The notes under the pieces: generated by a model
Databases searched by the model: none
Seen by the model: only the letters and a program-made list of their open reading frames with translations
Told to the model about the DNA's origin: nothing
NCBI GenBank assembly: GCA_035582835.1
Contig: JAYKAV010003134.1
Span: forward strand, 1-64,000
Source: Phoebastria nigripes
Lineage: Eukaryota > Chordata > Aves > Procellariiformes > Diomedeidae
Reading direction: 5' to 3'
Length of the DNA stretch: 64,000 bases
Program-made: the position numbers and the translations under genes
Shown: piece by piece, positions 9,933-22,300 of the stretch
Numbering within the stretch: position 1 is the first letter of the stretch
How the letters are laid out: every line of letters starts with the position of its first letter

Positions 9933-10273
9933 TATGCCCAGTGGTATGGGATATCCCTTTGGTTAGTTGGGGTCAGCTGTCCCAGCTGTGTCCCCTCCCA
10001 ACTTCTTGTGCACCCCCAGCCTACTTGCTGGTGGGGTGGGGTAAGAAGCAGAAAAGGCCTTGACTCTATGTAAGCACTGCTCAGNAATAACGAAAACATC
10101 TCTGTATTATGAACATTGTTTCCAGCACAAATCCAAAACATAGCCCCATACTAGCTACTATGAAGAAAATTAACTCTAACCCAGCCAAAACCAGCACACC
10201 AAGCATATGTAGAATAGTCTTCTAAGGTACAGACCTAGAAGACTAGAATAAATTACTTCTACACATGACACAT

Positions 10274-11530
10274 TGTGGTGGTGCATTCCTTCCCCCGCTC
10301 TCTCCTGAGCCACTCTATGATCCCAGAAACTCCTCATAAACTTTGGCCTTTGTGTAATGAGCTGGGTGGTGAAGCGTCCCTTGACTGTACCCAGAACTCT
10401 TGCATGGCTGAAGTGGGGGAACGGCACTGACCATACCAGAACTCCTGTTACCTAACCCAGGTGGGAGACGAGAGTGGGGATAATTCATCATCCCCTGACA
10501 CACTTATCTGAGTCGTAACCCAAGTGGAGCGGCACCATTGTTGCCGAAACTACCACCTTGGACTGTGGCCAGCATAGAAGTTTACAGATGACTAGAGCCA
10601 ATCATCTTGCAAACCTATAAACAGTGGTCTAAGTGAGACCCTTTGAGCTCTCCTGGTCTGCAGCGGGCTGCGCCCAGAGTCTCCCTCTGAGTGGGACGCC
10701 TCTCAGAGCTCACAAACTCTTGAGTTTGCAATATTCGGAGGACTGTTGGGACCTGGGCTGAAACACTCTTCGGCCGAGACACTCCTCGGGGCTCAACCCT
10801 TCGCCCGTAGAGAAATGCCAAGACATTGAGCGTGAGTATTTCACGACATTCGAGGGGAATTTTTAACAGGTACCTTTATCTAGCTTTGGGCCCTTGTGTG
10901 TGTGAATTGATTTAGATAACCAATAGTAAGCATAATCTGTAATTAAGTCACTGTTGTGATTGTAGTAGACCTTATTAACTCACTTTGTAAATGTTAAATT
11001 AGTCAATGACTAAGTGCTGCTAAAATCTTGTGATCCAGCTTAAAACTGTGAATGAACTTTAGACTGCTGCTAAACACCTATAACCCCTTAGACATAAACC
11101 GTTGACGAGGTCTGAGACTAGGGGTAGATCCAGCCACACCCAGATTCCTCTCTGAGAAGGAGTTTAGAAGGAAAGGGGGTCTACTCTGAACCTTGTGACT
11201 CAATGGGAGGATCTCCTTAGCCTTCTTGTATTAGACATAAACCATTGTCGAAGTCTGAGACTAAGATTGGATCCAGCAGGGTCTTCTCCGAAACTCATGA
11301 CTCAGTGGGAGGGTCTCCTTACCCTTTGTCCTCAATCTCTGTGCAAATCATTCCAATACAATTCTGACACAATTTTTCTGTGTATACTTAATCCATGTAA
11401 TAAGTAATAGAGTGAAACTTGCCATTGAATTCTGTCAAGTTGCGCTTTTGTAAATTTCTATTAAAATCATTTTTGCTGATAGCCTCGCCAGTGATTCTTT
11501 AAGCGGCCTCAAAACCAGTCATTCACGACA
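10274..11530 (+). mobile_element. Long LTR of a second ERV family, 1257 bp
   Basis: It starts TGTGGTGGTGCATT and ends CATTCACGACA, matching the full-length copy at 59068-60424 at both ends and throughout. It carries CCAAT/TATA and an internal two-unit repeat (11088-11230 and 11231 to about 11335, both starting TTAGACATAAACC). About 40 bases of further element sequence follow. The outer flanks share ACACAT (10268-10273 and 11571-11576). It lies only 70 bp from the edge of the provirus at 3312-10198. The TG...CA termini, TATA box and PBS-like downstream sequence support LTR identity. I do not assign a family name. Confidence 0.85.
10598..10621 (+). promoter_or_regulatory. CCAAT and TATA box of the long LTR
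   Basis: CCAAT at 10598-10602 and TATAAA at 10616-10621. The same arrangement occurs at 59401-59425 in the sister copy. Transcription would start about 25-30 bases downstream, in the GC-rich part beginning near 10645. Confidence 0.6.
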
Positions 11531-11570
11531 AATTGACATGGTCGGCAGGATCCTAAATCAGTATTTCGCG
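11531..11570 (+). other. PBS-like stub and duplicated LTR tail
   Basis: Two bases after the LTR end the sequence reads TTGACATGGTCGGCAGGATC, placed where a primer binding site should start. It is followed by TATTTCGCGACA, which resembles the LTR's own last bases (CATTCGTGACA in the sister copy). The stub looks like leftover internal sequence plus the end of a second LTR after a deletion. The shared ACACAT flanks enclose LTR plus stub. Confidence 0.5.
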
Positions 11571-11576
11571 ACACAT

Positions 11577-14500
11577 GCAGAAGACTTCACAAGTGAATAC
11601 AGTTGAAAAACTTTTGTACTGAAAACATAAACTTTCCTTACAATACTGGGACAATCTTTTTCTTAAAAAGAGAGATCTGTGGACAACTTGTAAAACTGAT
11701 TTTGAGGTATTTCCCCTTTGGCCTTGGCCAGAAGTTCTTTTTAAAGGAAAAATAATCTGTAAAGAATAAACTTTGATGGTGCTTTCTTGTATAAAAAGAG
11801 CTAATTTTTCACAAGCACTTAATAAATTATTTGGTTTTGTCCAGGTTTATCATTATCTTTTTTGTTATTTATCAGAGGCGGAGGTGTTAAGGAATTTTAC
11901 ATTAAGTATTTCTCATGTATTTGATACTTAAAACACATGGCTGGAAATTTATTCAAGTGCCCCTCTTTTGAGATTTCTTTTGTCGCTTTATAGAATGGCT
12001 TGTTAAGTGTCCCTTTTTGGTAGATGTGTCATAGGCTATCTAACATTTAGTTCCACATCCTGCGCCATTTTCTATGGAGCCTGTGTATTTATAGCTATTA
12101 CATTGTACCCTGATAAAGACAGATGGCAATGAAGCCAAATGGGAAATTCTGTCTTCCTTTGTTCACTGGCCTTTTATTCAATGACTCATAACATCAGGTG
12201 TGCAAGAACACAAAAAAAATATTGAATCAATCACAACATCACCAAATGGTTCTAAGTGCAAAAAAGATAATTGGTATCTGCTCAATAAATAAATGAAATG
12301 TATCAATTACCTACAACAGTTGAAAACATGTTATAGACAATATTATCATCACATTGAAAGGTAAAAATATAATTTTGAAATAGGAATTCTAGAATTCTCA
12401 TTCTCATATTGTAGATTTTGAAATATATTGAACAAATTTCTAACATTAAATTTTTATTATCCAGGTTCCATATAATCTGCCCTGAAGAAGCTTGGGGGCC
12501 AAATTTTTGCCTGAAAGTAGCCTTTAAGTATAAGAACATTTTACAATGGCTGATTGAAGCTGGAATACTTTCTAAGTACAATACCAGCTTTTTAGTAATG
12601 AACTGAAGAAGAATTATTGTCACAAAGAGAATGGCATATGATGATGTTTCCATCTTCCTCAATTCCACTCCCCAGATTCAAAGATGCCTAAGAAACTTTA
12701 TTTAAGATTCTATGCTAACAAAAAGTTTATGTTAACATAAGATTTCAATTAAATTCTATGTCAATTAATTTAAAAGGATAATGAAACAATTGACAAAACC
12801 TATGGTATCTATAAGGTCATGAAGAAGCTACTCTTTTTCATTTGGGTTATTTTCTCATTGTCTAGAAGAGAGAGCTAACATCAATGTTACTTTACTGCAA
12901 TGGAAAAGACAAACTATGAAGGTCACTCGCATGCCACCTTTCAGAAACTGTTTTCATCCCACTGCACAGAAAACATTGCTGGCGCAGTAGCTGTGTAATC
13001 ATTTTAATCTTCTGGCCTCTGACAAAATGTAGCACTAGGAGGTGCTGAAAATGTTTAGGTTTGAGTACTTTAGCTGTGGCAGGAATTTTTGTTTCTTTTG
13101 GTTTTTTAAAGCAAGAACATTCAAGGGCTATTGAGAACAGCAGGGTTTGGGGTGGGTTGTATTTATTTTATTCACAGCCTTGTTTGCTTTTGCACTTCTG
13201 CACAGCACAATTTTGTCTTCAGTGATGATCATGTGGAACAAAACTACTAGGAAATTTTTATTCAGCCACTACAAGCAGTGGACAGAGACTTCACACTTCT
13301 GTGAGTTAAGAACTAGATGAAAGACCTGAAAGATTTTTTCAAAGCTCTGTTTTGATCATGCTATACAACTTCTAAGAGGAGGTGCCATATTGGATTGAAG
13401 TAGCTAGTACTGAGAGATTTGTGAAAAGGACTATGTCAAAGGTGTACCAGAAAGTAAAGATGGGAATTGAGGACAGCATAACCTCTTATGAAAAGGCATC
13501 ATGTTATGCTAGAACTGATATATTTCAGAGCTGTTCAATGGGAAGACATAAATCTACTATAAATTCATTAAGAGTTATGCTGGATATGTCTCAGATACAG
13601 ACACAAGAAGAAGAATCAGAAAGTGAGGAATGCTTGTGAGGACAAGGTGCCAAAAAAGGTGTGATTGATCAAGCCATGAATCAGGGTGTGGACATGAAAT
13701 TGAATCAAAAGACCTAGCTAGGAAGGAATCATTATACCTACACTCTACTAAAACACCTGAGTAGAATAATGAAGACAAAAACTAGAAACAACAAAAAAAT
13801 CAAAATAATTATTTTAATGGCTATTTTTGAGATTTTTGAGACTGAGATTTTTTTTATGTTTTCCTCAATGAAAATATCAAACATTTATTACTTTTGCCTC
13901 TCTCTCAGCAATATTTTTTTTTTTTTTTAATCACTAATAAAACTTAGACTTTTACCTTTTAAACTGGGAGAATAGGGTAACTTCCACTTCCACCTTTTAG
14001 GATGAAGTCACCATCACCACGAATCTGATTTATATTGCACAAAATGAGCAGAGAGAAGAGACTAAATTAATATAATGTTTTTTTNAAAAAAGTTTTTCAT
14101 TAAGTGGAATATTTTCCTTGACTGGAATGATTTTAAGTAGTCGTCTTTGTATTTTATTTCTGAGCAGTTTTAATAAAAGCGAAGGAATATATTAATAATG
14201 TGGGTATATATTGGAGCAATTTTTAAAAAAAGGGACAATAATTCTGCAGCTTGGTGACCAGAGCACTGAAATGATATCTGCTATAACGCTGTTTTATACC
14301 AAATGGAGAAACTCAAACAGGAGAAACTGAGAATACTCCGAAGTCCAGTAGTTCAGAGGCTGCAGTTGAGATCTTGACTTTTATCATTGTTCTGATATCA
14401 TTGCTCATATGGAAAAAAGTTTCTGTGTTACTCTCCCATATATGTGGTATAATAGCTCTCACAGGCTATATAGAACAAGTTATGAAGGAGGATCTCCCTC

Positions 14501-15602
14501 AATAGCTCTGTAAGCAGTTACAAAAAAAGTTTCTTGTGAAACCACCAAAAAAATCCACAAGAGTTTACATATTTATCATTTTTCTAAATAACATGGTTTT
14601 CATTTTTTCAGCTGAAATGTTAATTTCTGTTGTTGGTGATCAAAATGGTATTTTCCTGTAAATCAACAATTCACCAAAAAAACAGAGTTGTTTAGTCTCA
14701 ATACTCCATATTTTTCAAGACTCCTTTGTCCTGTCACTGGGTCATATCACAGCAGTCTCTATGGTGCTTGGACCCGAAAAAGCTGCCTCGATTCACATCT
14801 TTTTCGGCATAGGAAAGACAAGAATTCCATTTTATTTTGTGTTCTCTTGGTCTCTTGCCTATGATTCAGTCCTCTAGTACAAATTCAAATGAATCTTTTA
14901 TTAGATGGCTATCAAATAGTGCTTAAAACAATAAGCATTTAGAAAACTGATATTTTCCAGATACTGTCTGCTTAATATTTTTACCTGAACGTGAAATGTG
15001 CACGTTAAGACATAATGAATTCTTCTTTCCCCCAATGAACATTAAAACAGCAGAGATAAAAAATTAGTGTAGCCATTGTCTATTAAATAAATGAAATATG
15101 ATTTTATTCTAAGAATTACTAATATAGCAGTCAGGATCAAATTTAGAGGAAAGGTAAAATGGCATGCTGATAATACAGGACTACTGTAAACCACACTCTT
15201 TCTCCACTGCAATACGTTTGCTTTTTAAAAGTCCCTAAAAGTGAAATCTACATGCAGAGAGAATAATTTTTTCACCTTTCACATACATAGCTGTTCTAGG
15301 CAAAAAAAGCAACACTGCCCATTTCTACATTTTCTGTTGGCAGGAGTACAAAGATCAAATATTGTAAGCAGTAATTTCAAATAGCTTTAAAAAATCATTT
15401 TATTATCACTGTTTGAGAAAATCTGAAGTGTCCTCACATGAAAATGAAATCTCCAAATTTTTTTTCTTTTTTTTAAATAACAGAAAGCTACAGACTGTTA
15501 AGAAGTATTTGAAAGTTACTGTGATATGGCCTGATTTCAGATTTAAAATGATTCGCTGGAGAATACTCTGAAATACAAACTATCCCATCATCTGCTTGAT
15601 CA
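11577..15602. other. AT-rich intergenic sequence
   Basis: No gene, LTR or CR1 sequence recognised. There are T-runs near 13914-13929 and one N at 14085. The open frames at 12303-12668 and 13382-13639 (the latter with a GTG start) have no recognisable domain. Confidence 0.55.
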
Positions 15603-15800
15603 TTCATTCATAAGATCATTTAAGTTGGAAGGTAATTCAGATCTCTAGTCCAAAATCCTGCTCAAAGCAGAGTGAGACCTGAGAGCAGACCAGGTTGCCC
15701 AAAGCTTCATCCAGTTGGGACTTGAAAACCTCCTTGGTACACTTAGTACCTAAGGCTACTTAGTGTGCAGCACACCTTAAATTCAGGGTAGTACTCCTTG
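15603..15800 (-). mobile_element. CR1 LINE 3' fragment, old
   Basis: On the minus strand it shows the CR1 3' untranslated signature: the GAAAACCTCC-type motif on the plus strand, CTGCTTTGAGCAGG and then a CTTCCAACTTAAATGAT end. It is decayed, with the terminal repeat reduced to ATGAATGAATGATCA near 15600. CR1 is the dominant avian non-LTR retrotransposon and copies are usually 5'-truncated like this one. Confidence 0.75.
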
Positions 15801-16194
15801 CATTTAATAATAGACATCTTTAAGCTAAGCATACAGCCAAATCTAGCTAGGCCAGCTCTCAACAACAAATGAAGAAACACAGACAACTTCAGGGAATAAT
15901 TCATCCAAATGTACCTTAAATATTTATCTAAAAATAAGATTGATTATCCTTTAGAGATACTTCATTATCTTACATGTAAGTAGAGAAACTCATACTAATT
16001 AAAAAGGGAGACTAGAAAATAAGCTTAAATTGAGAACCTAATTTTTAGCTGGCTCCAGTTAGGTGAGGTGAATCTTACACTTCATCAATTATGAATTATT
16101 GTTTTTGAAGGTACTGACTGTGGCCTATAAAGACCATCTGAAAACATCAGTATTTTAATCAATTTCTTTTTAATATGATGCAAGCTGTGGGCAT

Positions 16195-16470
16195 GAATCA
16201 TCAAATCATTCAGCTTGGAAGCGGCCTAAGGAGGTATCTAGCTCAACCTCCTGCTGAAAGTAGGTATAACATCAAATTCAGACCAGGATGCACAAGGTTT
16301 TAGCCAGTCGGGTGCTGAAAACCTCCAAGTATAGAGGCTGTACAACTCCTCCAGCACACAACCCAAGTGTGCTGATTCCCAGTATAAGCTTGAGAGCTTC
16401 CCCCATAAAGCAGTTCTGCAGGCACTTCTCTCTTTATATGCTTAAGCTTTAAGTAATTCCACTTCAGTCC
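16195..16470 (-). mobile_element. CR1 LINE 3' fragment
   Basis: The minus strand has the CR1 end pattern GCAGGAGGTTGAGCTAGAT followed by CTTCCAAGCTGAATGATTTGATGATT. It lies directly downstream, on the same strand, of the ORF1-like remnant at 16555-17110, so both may belong to one internally deleted CR1 copy. Confidence 0.75.
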
Positions 16471-16554
16471 TGTTTTGTTGATCACTGTGTCCTTTCTGTT
16501 CCCATCACCCTGAGCTTTTGGCTTGCCTAACCCGATCTAAAACTTCCACACTTG

Positions 16555-17110
16555 TTTGTTGAGGAAGCTCTCCTTACCAGTTTGTCCAGCCTGTTGGGAA
16601 AGATAATTTTGCCCCACTTAGTCAGGTGGGTCCCACCTCTTCCAAGCAGCTTTTGACCCTCTAAGAGAGTCNCATGGTTGTAGAACCTGAAACTCTACTG
16701 CAAACACCAGCTATGTGAACAGTTGACCCATAAGATCTGCTGAGTCCTCCTAATGCCCTTCCTCCTCACTGGCAGGATCAAGTCAAACACTATCTGCGTC
16801 CCCATGCCGTTGAGCACTGCCCCCAGAGCCCTGTAGACACACTTGGTAATTCCCAGGTCACCCCTGTCCATATCATTGGTGTCTATGTGGAAGAGCAGTA
16901 GGGACTAATAGGCTGGATTAGGCCTCAGTCGCCTCTCCACAAAGTCCTGAAAGCAAGCCCCCAGCAAGTAGCAAACCTCTCTAGATGACAATTCTGATCA
17001 GCAGATGAGGGCCTCTGTCCCCTGCATAGTGACTCTCCCACCACCATCACTCACCACTTCCTCCTACTGGTCCTGAGTGGCTCAGGCTCAGCCACCAGAG
17101 ATGCTCCGTT
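16555..17110 (-). pseudogene. CR1 ORF1 remnant with SGNH (GDSL-type) esterase motifs
   Basis: Some CR1-clade LINEs carry an esterase domain in ORF1. The minus strand shows its blocks in order. Block I near 17026-17045 reads VVGESL, with Glu in place of the GDS Asp. Block III at about 16870-16890 reads LLFHIDTNDM, retaining the Asn-Asp pair. Block V near 16640 reads GGTHL, retaining the catalytic His but with Gly where the Asp of DxxH is expected. The stretch from block III to block V is open except for one TAG, with one N at 16672. The part before block III is frameshifted. It is catalytically dead. Its neighbour at 16195-16470 is a CR1 3' end on the same strand. Confidence 0.75.
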
Positions 17111-17170
17111 TGACAGCACTCCCAGCTTATCAGCTACAAGGGTGATCAACCTATTCTGTAACTGCAAGTC

Positions 17171-18816
17171 ATCAAGTGGGGCAGAGTGAAACAATGATGG
17201 AACAATCCTGCCAAACTTCCGCTGTTAATCAAACACACGTGTGGTTGTTTTGCAGAGAATAATAGAGGACCTTTTGTAACTGAGCGGAGGGAAAGAGAAT
17301 TAAAGAGACATTAACAGTTACTATGGCTTGGATTTTGAGCATGTTATCTAGGACAGATGTTACAATTAAAACTAAAGTATACAGACAGATCTGTCAGTGC
17401 ATCAAATAATGGAGGAAAATTCTACCAGCAATTACCTGCCAGCTAGCAGAAAACAATAGTCTGCCACATACATAGAACTGTATTTCATGTTAATGAGCTA
17501 TTTGCAGATCATGCCACTGCTTGATTTATAGTAAATTGAGAAAAAATTGCTACAATGCATGTTACCTTGTTGGTTACAGCCAGAATGAAGCAGAGATGTG
17601 CTGTCCTCTGTGATACCGTAGAGGCTATATTCCCTTGGTGTTATACAACAAAATCATGTCTTTCACACAGCTCTTACAGACAGGGGTTATGGAAAATCCT
17701 AAAATTCACATGAAAAAGCAGAAGTTTCAGCTATCTAAATACTAGAGGATGATTACGTAGCTTGCTTCCTCCATGAGTGTTCTACCATCCTCCCTCTTTA
17801 TTTTTAACAAAATGACATGCTGAACTGTACTGTATTAGGTTACTGCTACTGTGCTGGTACAACTGCACCAGGTTCATTGCAGTAGCTCTCCTTATTTTAA
17901 CAGGATATTGAAACAGATAAGAAATTCCTACTCTCAAGCAACAAGAACAGTTTTTTTAAACTCTCTAATAAGGCTCAGTAAATTAAGCACTGAATTGGTT
18001 TTGCATACCTTCCAATTTCTAGATAATGGTAAAAGGACATGAGCCTGATAACAATTGGTCTTACATCTAAAGGCAGTGAAGACTCCAGTTGCCAGGGGTG
18101 GGTGTTGTCCCAAATACAAATAGGGTTTGACTGAATAACTCTCCCCTCGCCTTCTGTGTAGGCAAGTTTATGTATTTGGGTGAAGAAAAAAAGCACTCTG
18201 TTCTAGCAGCATCATCCCAACTCACAAACTTGTAGTTTAGCCCCATCAAGGCTTTCCAGCAATTGGACACAGGTTTTGAGAGGCTTGTACTGTTGTGTCT
18301 TTGAGCTTGCACTGCAGGGCCTGGCATCCAGGACATGGTCATGGAGATAGAGAGGCTTCAAGGGCAAGTGGGGAAAGGCAAAAAGTCTTGTCTTCCTTGC
18401 CTACATTGGCTTACATGTTGCTTACTCTCCAATTTGTGGCACGTGCACCAAATGCATTCCCAACACAGTGTAATACGGCTGAGGAGTCGAAACAGGAGAG
18501 TTAAAAACAGGAGTCCTTAATTGCTTTTAGAGTCATAAGAAGTTTGTCCATGGATTATGGACCCTTTTAGAAACCAAGTCTGAACAATAAATATGTTTTT
18601 TTTCATCAGCTAGCAGAATTATTGGTTTGATTCAGTAGGACACCCTTCAGCTGCCAGACCTCATGATGCAGTCCCTCTGGACAGCCAGCGTTCTCATTGC
18701 TCAGTTGACAAATGTGCATGGTAACTTCCAGTATTTATTAAATGCAGTTTACACAGAAAGATTTATTGGAAAGTGAGGGATATATGTTGAAGTTATTATG
18801 CATTAATTTGAATACT
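17171..18816. other. Intergenic sequence, nothing recognised
   Basis: AT-rich to about 18050. A slightly GC-richer patch at 18080-18520 has overlapping short frames on both strands but no domain I recognise. Confidence 0.55.
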
Positions 18817-19374
18817 ACTCTACACTGCACTGGTGCAGCCCCACCTTGAGTACTGTGTGCAGCTTTGGGNGCCTCAATATAAGGACATCAATCTGTTAGA
18901 CTGTGTCCACTGGAGGGCAACCAAGATGGTGAAAGGCCTCGAGGGCAAGACTTAAGAGGAGCAGCTGAGGCCACTTAGTTGGTTCAGCTTGGAGAATAGA
19001 AGGCTGAGGGCTGACATCATCGCCGTCTACAACTTCCTCAAGGCGGGCAGTGGAGGGGGATGTGCTGATCTCCTCTCTCTGGTGACCAGCGATAGGACAT
19101 AAGGAAAAGGAATGAAGCTGCCTTGGGGGAAGTTCAGATTGGACATTAGGAAAAGATTCTCCACTGAGAGGGTGGTCGGTCACTGGAACAGGCTCCCCAG
19201 GGAAGTGGTCACAGCACCAAGCCTGTCAGAGTTCAAGGAGCATCTAGACAACACTCTTAGTCATATCGTTTAGTTTTAGGTAGTCCTGCGAGGAGCAGGG
19301 AGTTGGACTTGATGAACCTTATGGGTCCCTTCCAACTTGAGATATTCTATGATTCTATGATTCTATGATTCTAC
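18817..19374 (+). mobile_element. CR1 LINE, 5'-truncated, with 3' tail
   Basis: It begins within the end of ORF2 (CACCTTGAGTACTGTGTGCA). It continues through the C-terminal RT coding region, including GGAACAGGCTCCCCAGGGA, into the 3' untranslated region (GTTGGACTTGATGA). It ends in the diagnostic tail of ATTCTATG units at 19343-19374. The reading frame is broken. The 5' truncation and tail without a poly(A) are standard CR1 insertion features. One N lies at 18870. Confidence 0.95.
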
Positions 19375-22300
19375 GAATATCCGATAGGAATAGTAGAGCT
19401 TTCTAGGGTTCAGGATACAGAACAACATCTTGTATTTTGTTTTCCTATGACCTAATACTGTTCTAACATGAGCACCACATTAGCAACACCCCATCATTCC
19501 TCATGCCAAGAGGGGAAAGAGGTAAACGTGCTTATAGTCTAAAAGGGTATGAACATTCATCCCAACTGAAACAATATATCATGGTTATTTTTCTACTTTT
19601 TAAGACACCGTACCAACTCTTTTATACAGAATGCTCATGGAAATCAGAAGAGAAGGGAACTGTAGGGGAAAAAAAAAAGGGGATGTAGTGCTCACCCTTG
19701 GAATTGACTTTCCATCCATGGTGTACATATGCAATATTGTCCACATTCAGAAAGTTAGACACTTCCTTAAAACATCAGACTGTTACAATTTCTAGGTGGC
19801 ACAGCACGGTGTGCATGGTGACTCTGTCCACAGGCCCCTGGCATGGGCAGCCCAGCCACGAGCGTGTGATGCGACCTCTGTGCACGAGCTACTGCAAACA
19901 CACTCTGCCACATGGATAGCATACCTGAAACATCATTTGACTTTCCATTAAGAACAGGTTTATCAGACAGCTGGGGAAACCAGCAAAATTCAAAAACTCA
20001 AAAGTCTGACTGAACAAGATTCCCAGGCTGAAAATAAGACATGTTTAGGGAAAAGGCAGATACGTGATTGCCCTCAGTCTGAAGGAATAGAGAGGAGACT
20101 TCAGAAAATGCAAAGGGGGAAAAAAAATCTGTGAGAAGAGGAGGATGTCATTGCCTTGATCACAATGAAAAGAACCACTTGGTTTGCCTTATATTTTGGC
20201 AGGTTTGTTTCATCTTAGTGGGGGCAGCCTTAAAAGCAACTTTAAGTACTGCCAAACAAGGCAATGGAAGTCATACAATATTACATAGCTGGTGAATTCA
20301 TCTTTACCACTTGCTTAGATGATAGCAACCCTAACATTAATGAATAAATACAGAGGTTTTTTTTTTTTATTAAACAAGGTATTGCAAATGTGGGTTTTTT
20401 GCCCTCTACCAATACCTTTTCCATCAGGTGTCAAAAATACAGTGTGAAGAATCTCGTACTTCTTTCTGCAACATGGGTGTGACTACTGAGTTTGATGAGA
20501 TGCTTCCAATTCTTAGAGGGGTAAGAAAGAGCAAAATCATACATTGGCATGTGTTTTCCAGCACATTTTTCTTAGATGGGATTGTTTGATATAAATATTG
20601 TAGCCTTTCATAAGTGAAGGTTTCAAAATCACTGTAATTGTGACCTTGATAGTGCATGTTTGTGTGTCAGTTACCAGTAATTTAATGTAGACCTGTGACT
20701 TAACAGTACTAGTAAACTTTATTGATTTCCATATTTGATATACAATTTCAAATTTCAATATGATGTTAGTTTGCAATAACTAGAAAGTTGTTGTTTTTTT
20801 TTTTTAATTCATATACTTGAGAGCTTTGCACATTTTTATTCAGAAGTAAAATAACATTCTTACTTTTCTATTTCATTACTGTGTTTTAAGCTGAACTTCT
20901 CTTATTTGATCTATTTATGTATCTGTTTTTGCTTTGAACTACACAGCCTCAAGTACATTGCTAATATCATTGCATGCCATTGAAACATGATTTTTAGGAA
21001 TATAGTATGTTCATAACTGTTTAGCCTAGTGGTTAAAATCTCAATTTACCAGCGGGAAGAGGTCAGGCTAAATTATACTCTTTCCTGAAGTTTGGACCTC
21101 AAAAAGTATTTGAAAGATTTTATGTGACATCTTTTCCTCACAGGGAGATAAATAGAATGATCTAGTTAGACCTTTACGTTCTGGTTTTCTGTGTTTATTT
21201 TCTAACTTTCTCATTTACTAATGCCTTAAGATATATTTCTTTGATTACACCTCTAATTGTATATGTTTTAAATTAATGTCTAAAAATAGAGGGGAACAAA
21301 TAAAAAATCTGTGTAAAGTTTCCTATCTAACATTAATGCCAACTTCATGGATATTTCCTGAGTAAAACTCTCGCCTTCCCCTTAATTCATTTCTAAGGGT
21401 TTTGATGTAGAGCTTATTGCTACATTCATTTCTGTATATGCCTTACTTTAAGTTTCCTTGGGAGATTCTGGCCAGTAGAACTCTACCATCTGAGGCACCA
21501 AAAGACCCCATTAAAATGCCCTCCTGATTATTTAAAAAAACTGAATAATCCTCTTCTGCTGGCAACAATAATATTTTGCCACCAAGACTAACCCCACAGC
21601 TAGCTGTCACTTGAACATTACCATGGTTCTTCTTTCTATTGCATCTCCAGTAGGACCACTCAATTACTTATCTGTTATAGTGGGGACTGGTAGTGTTTCT
21701 ATATTTGATAAAATAGGTACCTGGCTGCAGAAGTGTTTTATTCATAAATGGTCTATACCATGGATAGCAAACCAAGAAAAAAGACAGGATATCTGGGAAA
21801 AAGCCACAACTCAGATTGTATAACTGAGCAGTGGTACACAAGGTGTTGCAGCTGTCAAGTCCAGTATTATTTCTCTTTTCTTTCAGATATATCTTACAAT
21901 TCATCAGTAGTATCTGAATTAATGCAGACACATATGAAACCATATAGGTAGTTTAGAGAATCAGCTTTTGTGGAATACCAGAGAGAATTGTGTTTCTAAA
22001 CTTCCTAGGAGCTACAAATCAAACCACAACAAACCAAAGTAAACTAAAGAAAACCAAACCAAATCAGACCAAACCAAAACATGTTTTATGTCAGTCAACT
22101 CATGCTCACTCCAAAACTGAATTCTGTAAGACACCACAAAAACCAGTAAGCTTCATTAATATTATTTACGGTACTGAAGAAGTTGTGTTACCTGATCCAG
22201 TTCCCAGTGGCATCACGGCAGTACTGTCAGCCACTTTCACTATTGCCTTTCACTCATTTCTGCATCTCTCATGCATGGTGTATTTCTTTATCTCAGTCCT

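Larger units (their letters stand above)
3312..10198 (-). mobile_element. Full-length ERV-L-like provirus, about 6.9 kb
   Basis: A complete minus-strand provirus between perfect 5-bp target duplications CCAAG at 3307-3311 and 10199-10203. Order along the minus strand: 5' LTR (10198-9598), primer site, hydrophobic ORF (9492-8926), gag (8824-7529), protease, reverse transcriptase, RNase H, integrase (to about 4567), a non-coding tail, polypurine tract (3962-3950) and 3' LTR (3949-3312). No env is present, as is usual for ERV-L. The pol frame carries several stops and frameshifts and loses RNase H and integrase active-site residues, so the element is defective. Five isolated N bases (5978, 5995, 7389, 7401, 10085) lie inside it. 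Confidence 0.93.
9598..10198 (-). repeat. 5' LTR of the provirus, 601 bp
   Basis: On the minus strand it runs from TGTGCTGG at 10198 to ...CCAGGACA at 9598. The plus-strand edge at 10198 abuts target duplication CCAAG. U3 (9768-10198) is about 99% identical to the 3' LTR and R/U5 is much less similar. It contains a (TAA)n tract at 9726-9764. It would promote transcription leftward into gag-pol. Confidence 0.92.

Noticed and set aside
19343..19374. Short tandem repeats that could suggest a CRISPR-like array
   Set aside because: These are the ATTCTATG-type tail of a CR1 element.
21018..21070. tRNA-like box A (TAGCCTAGTGGTTA)
   Set aside because: No matching box B (GGTTCRANTCC) and no cloverleaf could be drawn.
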